This document shows positions 63,953-64,000 of a stretch of 64,000 nucleotides of DNA, piece after piece. Location: positions 13,098,001-13,162,000 of the forward strand of contig LR990060.1 in assembly GCA_905147135.1 (NCBI GenBank), written 5' to 3'. Source of the DNA: Blastobasis lacticolella (Eukaryota; Arthropoda; Insecta; Lepidoptera; Blastobasidae). The translations under genes were made by a program, and so were the position numbers. The notes beneath the pieces were generated by a model. It ran no database searches. It was not told where the DNA came from and saw only the letters and a list, made by a program, of their open reading frames with translations. How positions within the stretch are numbered: position 1 is the first letter of the stretch; each line of letters opens with the position of its first letter.

Positions 63953-64000
63953 ATAATGTTCGTACTATAATAAACAACAACAATACTCTCACTCAAAACG

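Overview
The window looks like intergenic or intronic DNA from a lepidopteran insect (moth or butterfly). It is packed with interspersed repeats of types I recognise as typical of that order: tRNA-headed SINEs, 5'-truncated LINE tails, RTE-type LINE ends with (GAT)n tails, and many short terminal-inverted-repeat (TIR) elements with 3-bp TTA/TAA or 2-bp TA target duplications. Background base composition is AT-rich. There is no sign of bacterial, plasmid, phage or CRISPR sequence. The assignment rests on recognised repeat families and not on a host gene, so the species cannot be named.

Only one large coding unit is present: a CR1/Jockey-group non-LTR retrotransposon on the minus strand (about 18.9-23.0 kb). 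Its ORF1 carries an Ala-rich repeat linker and an SGNH/esterase-like domain. Its ORF2 carries an AP-type endonuclease and a reverse transcriptase, and is interrupted by a single in-frame TAA. ORF1 and ORF2 overlap by 16 bases in different frames.

The most interesting host-like signal is a short minus-strand exon at 29213-29306. It has a strong branch point, polypyrimidine tract and acceptor, a good Kozak ATG, a 16-codon signal-peptide-like start and a perfect GTGAGT donor. If real, everything to its left is repeat-filled intron of that gene, and the LINE lies in the same orientation. A second, weaker GC-rich exon candidate lies at 18321-18456 on the same strand. A promoter-like block with four CCGGAAG motifs and an E2F consensus lies at 50543-50650.

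Layout: 1-18 kb holds SINE-C, SINE-E, G/F/W-type repeats, LINE tails and TIR elements with several nestings. 18-24 kb holds the LINE and its flanks. 24-29 kb holds a D retroposon inserted in SINE-C, RTE ends and AT-rich filler. 29-34 kb holds the candidate exon, a 5S-related repeat, LINE-A and LINE-B tails and a tandem duplication. 34-45 kb holds mixed repeats, a 537-bp TIR element and a decayed RT C-terminus. 45-64 kb holds further SINE-C/D/E copies, a TIR element with an exact TTA target duplication, a three-level nest (55.7-56.8 kb) and a cluster of palindromic units (59.8-60.7 kb).

Family letters (SINE-C, SINE-E, D, LINE-A, LINE-B and so on) are labels made by comparing copies inside this window; they are not database names.
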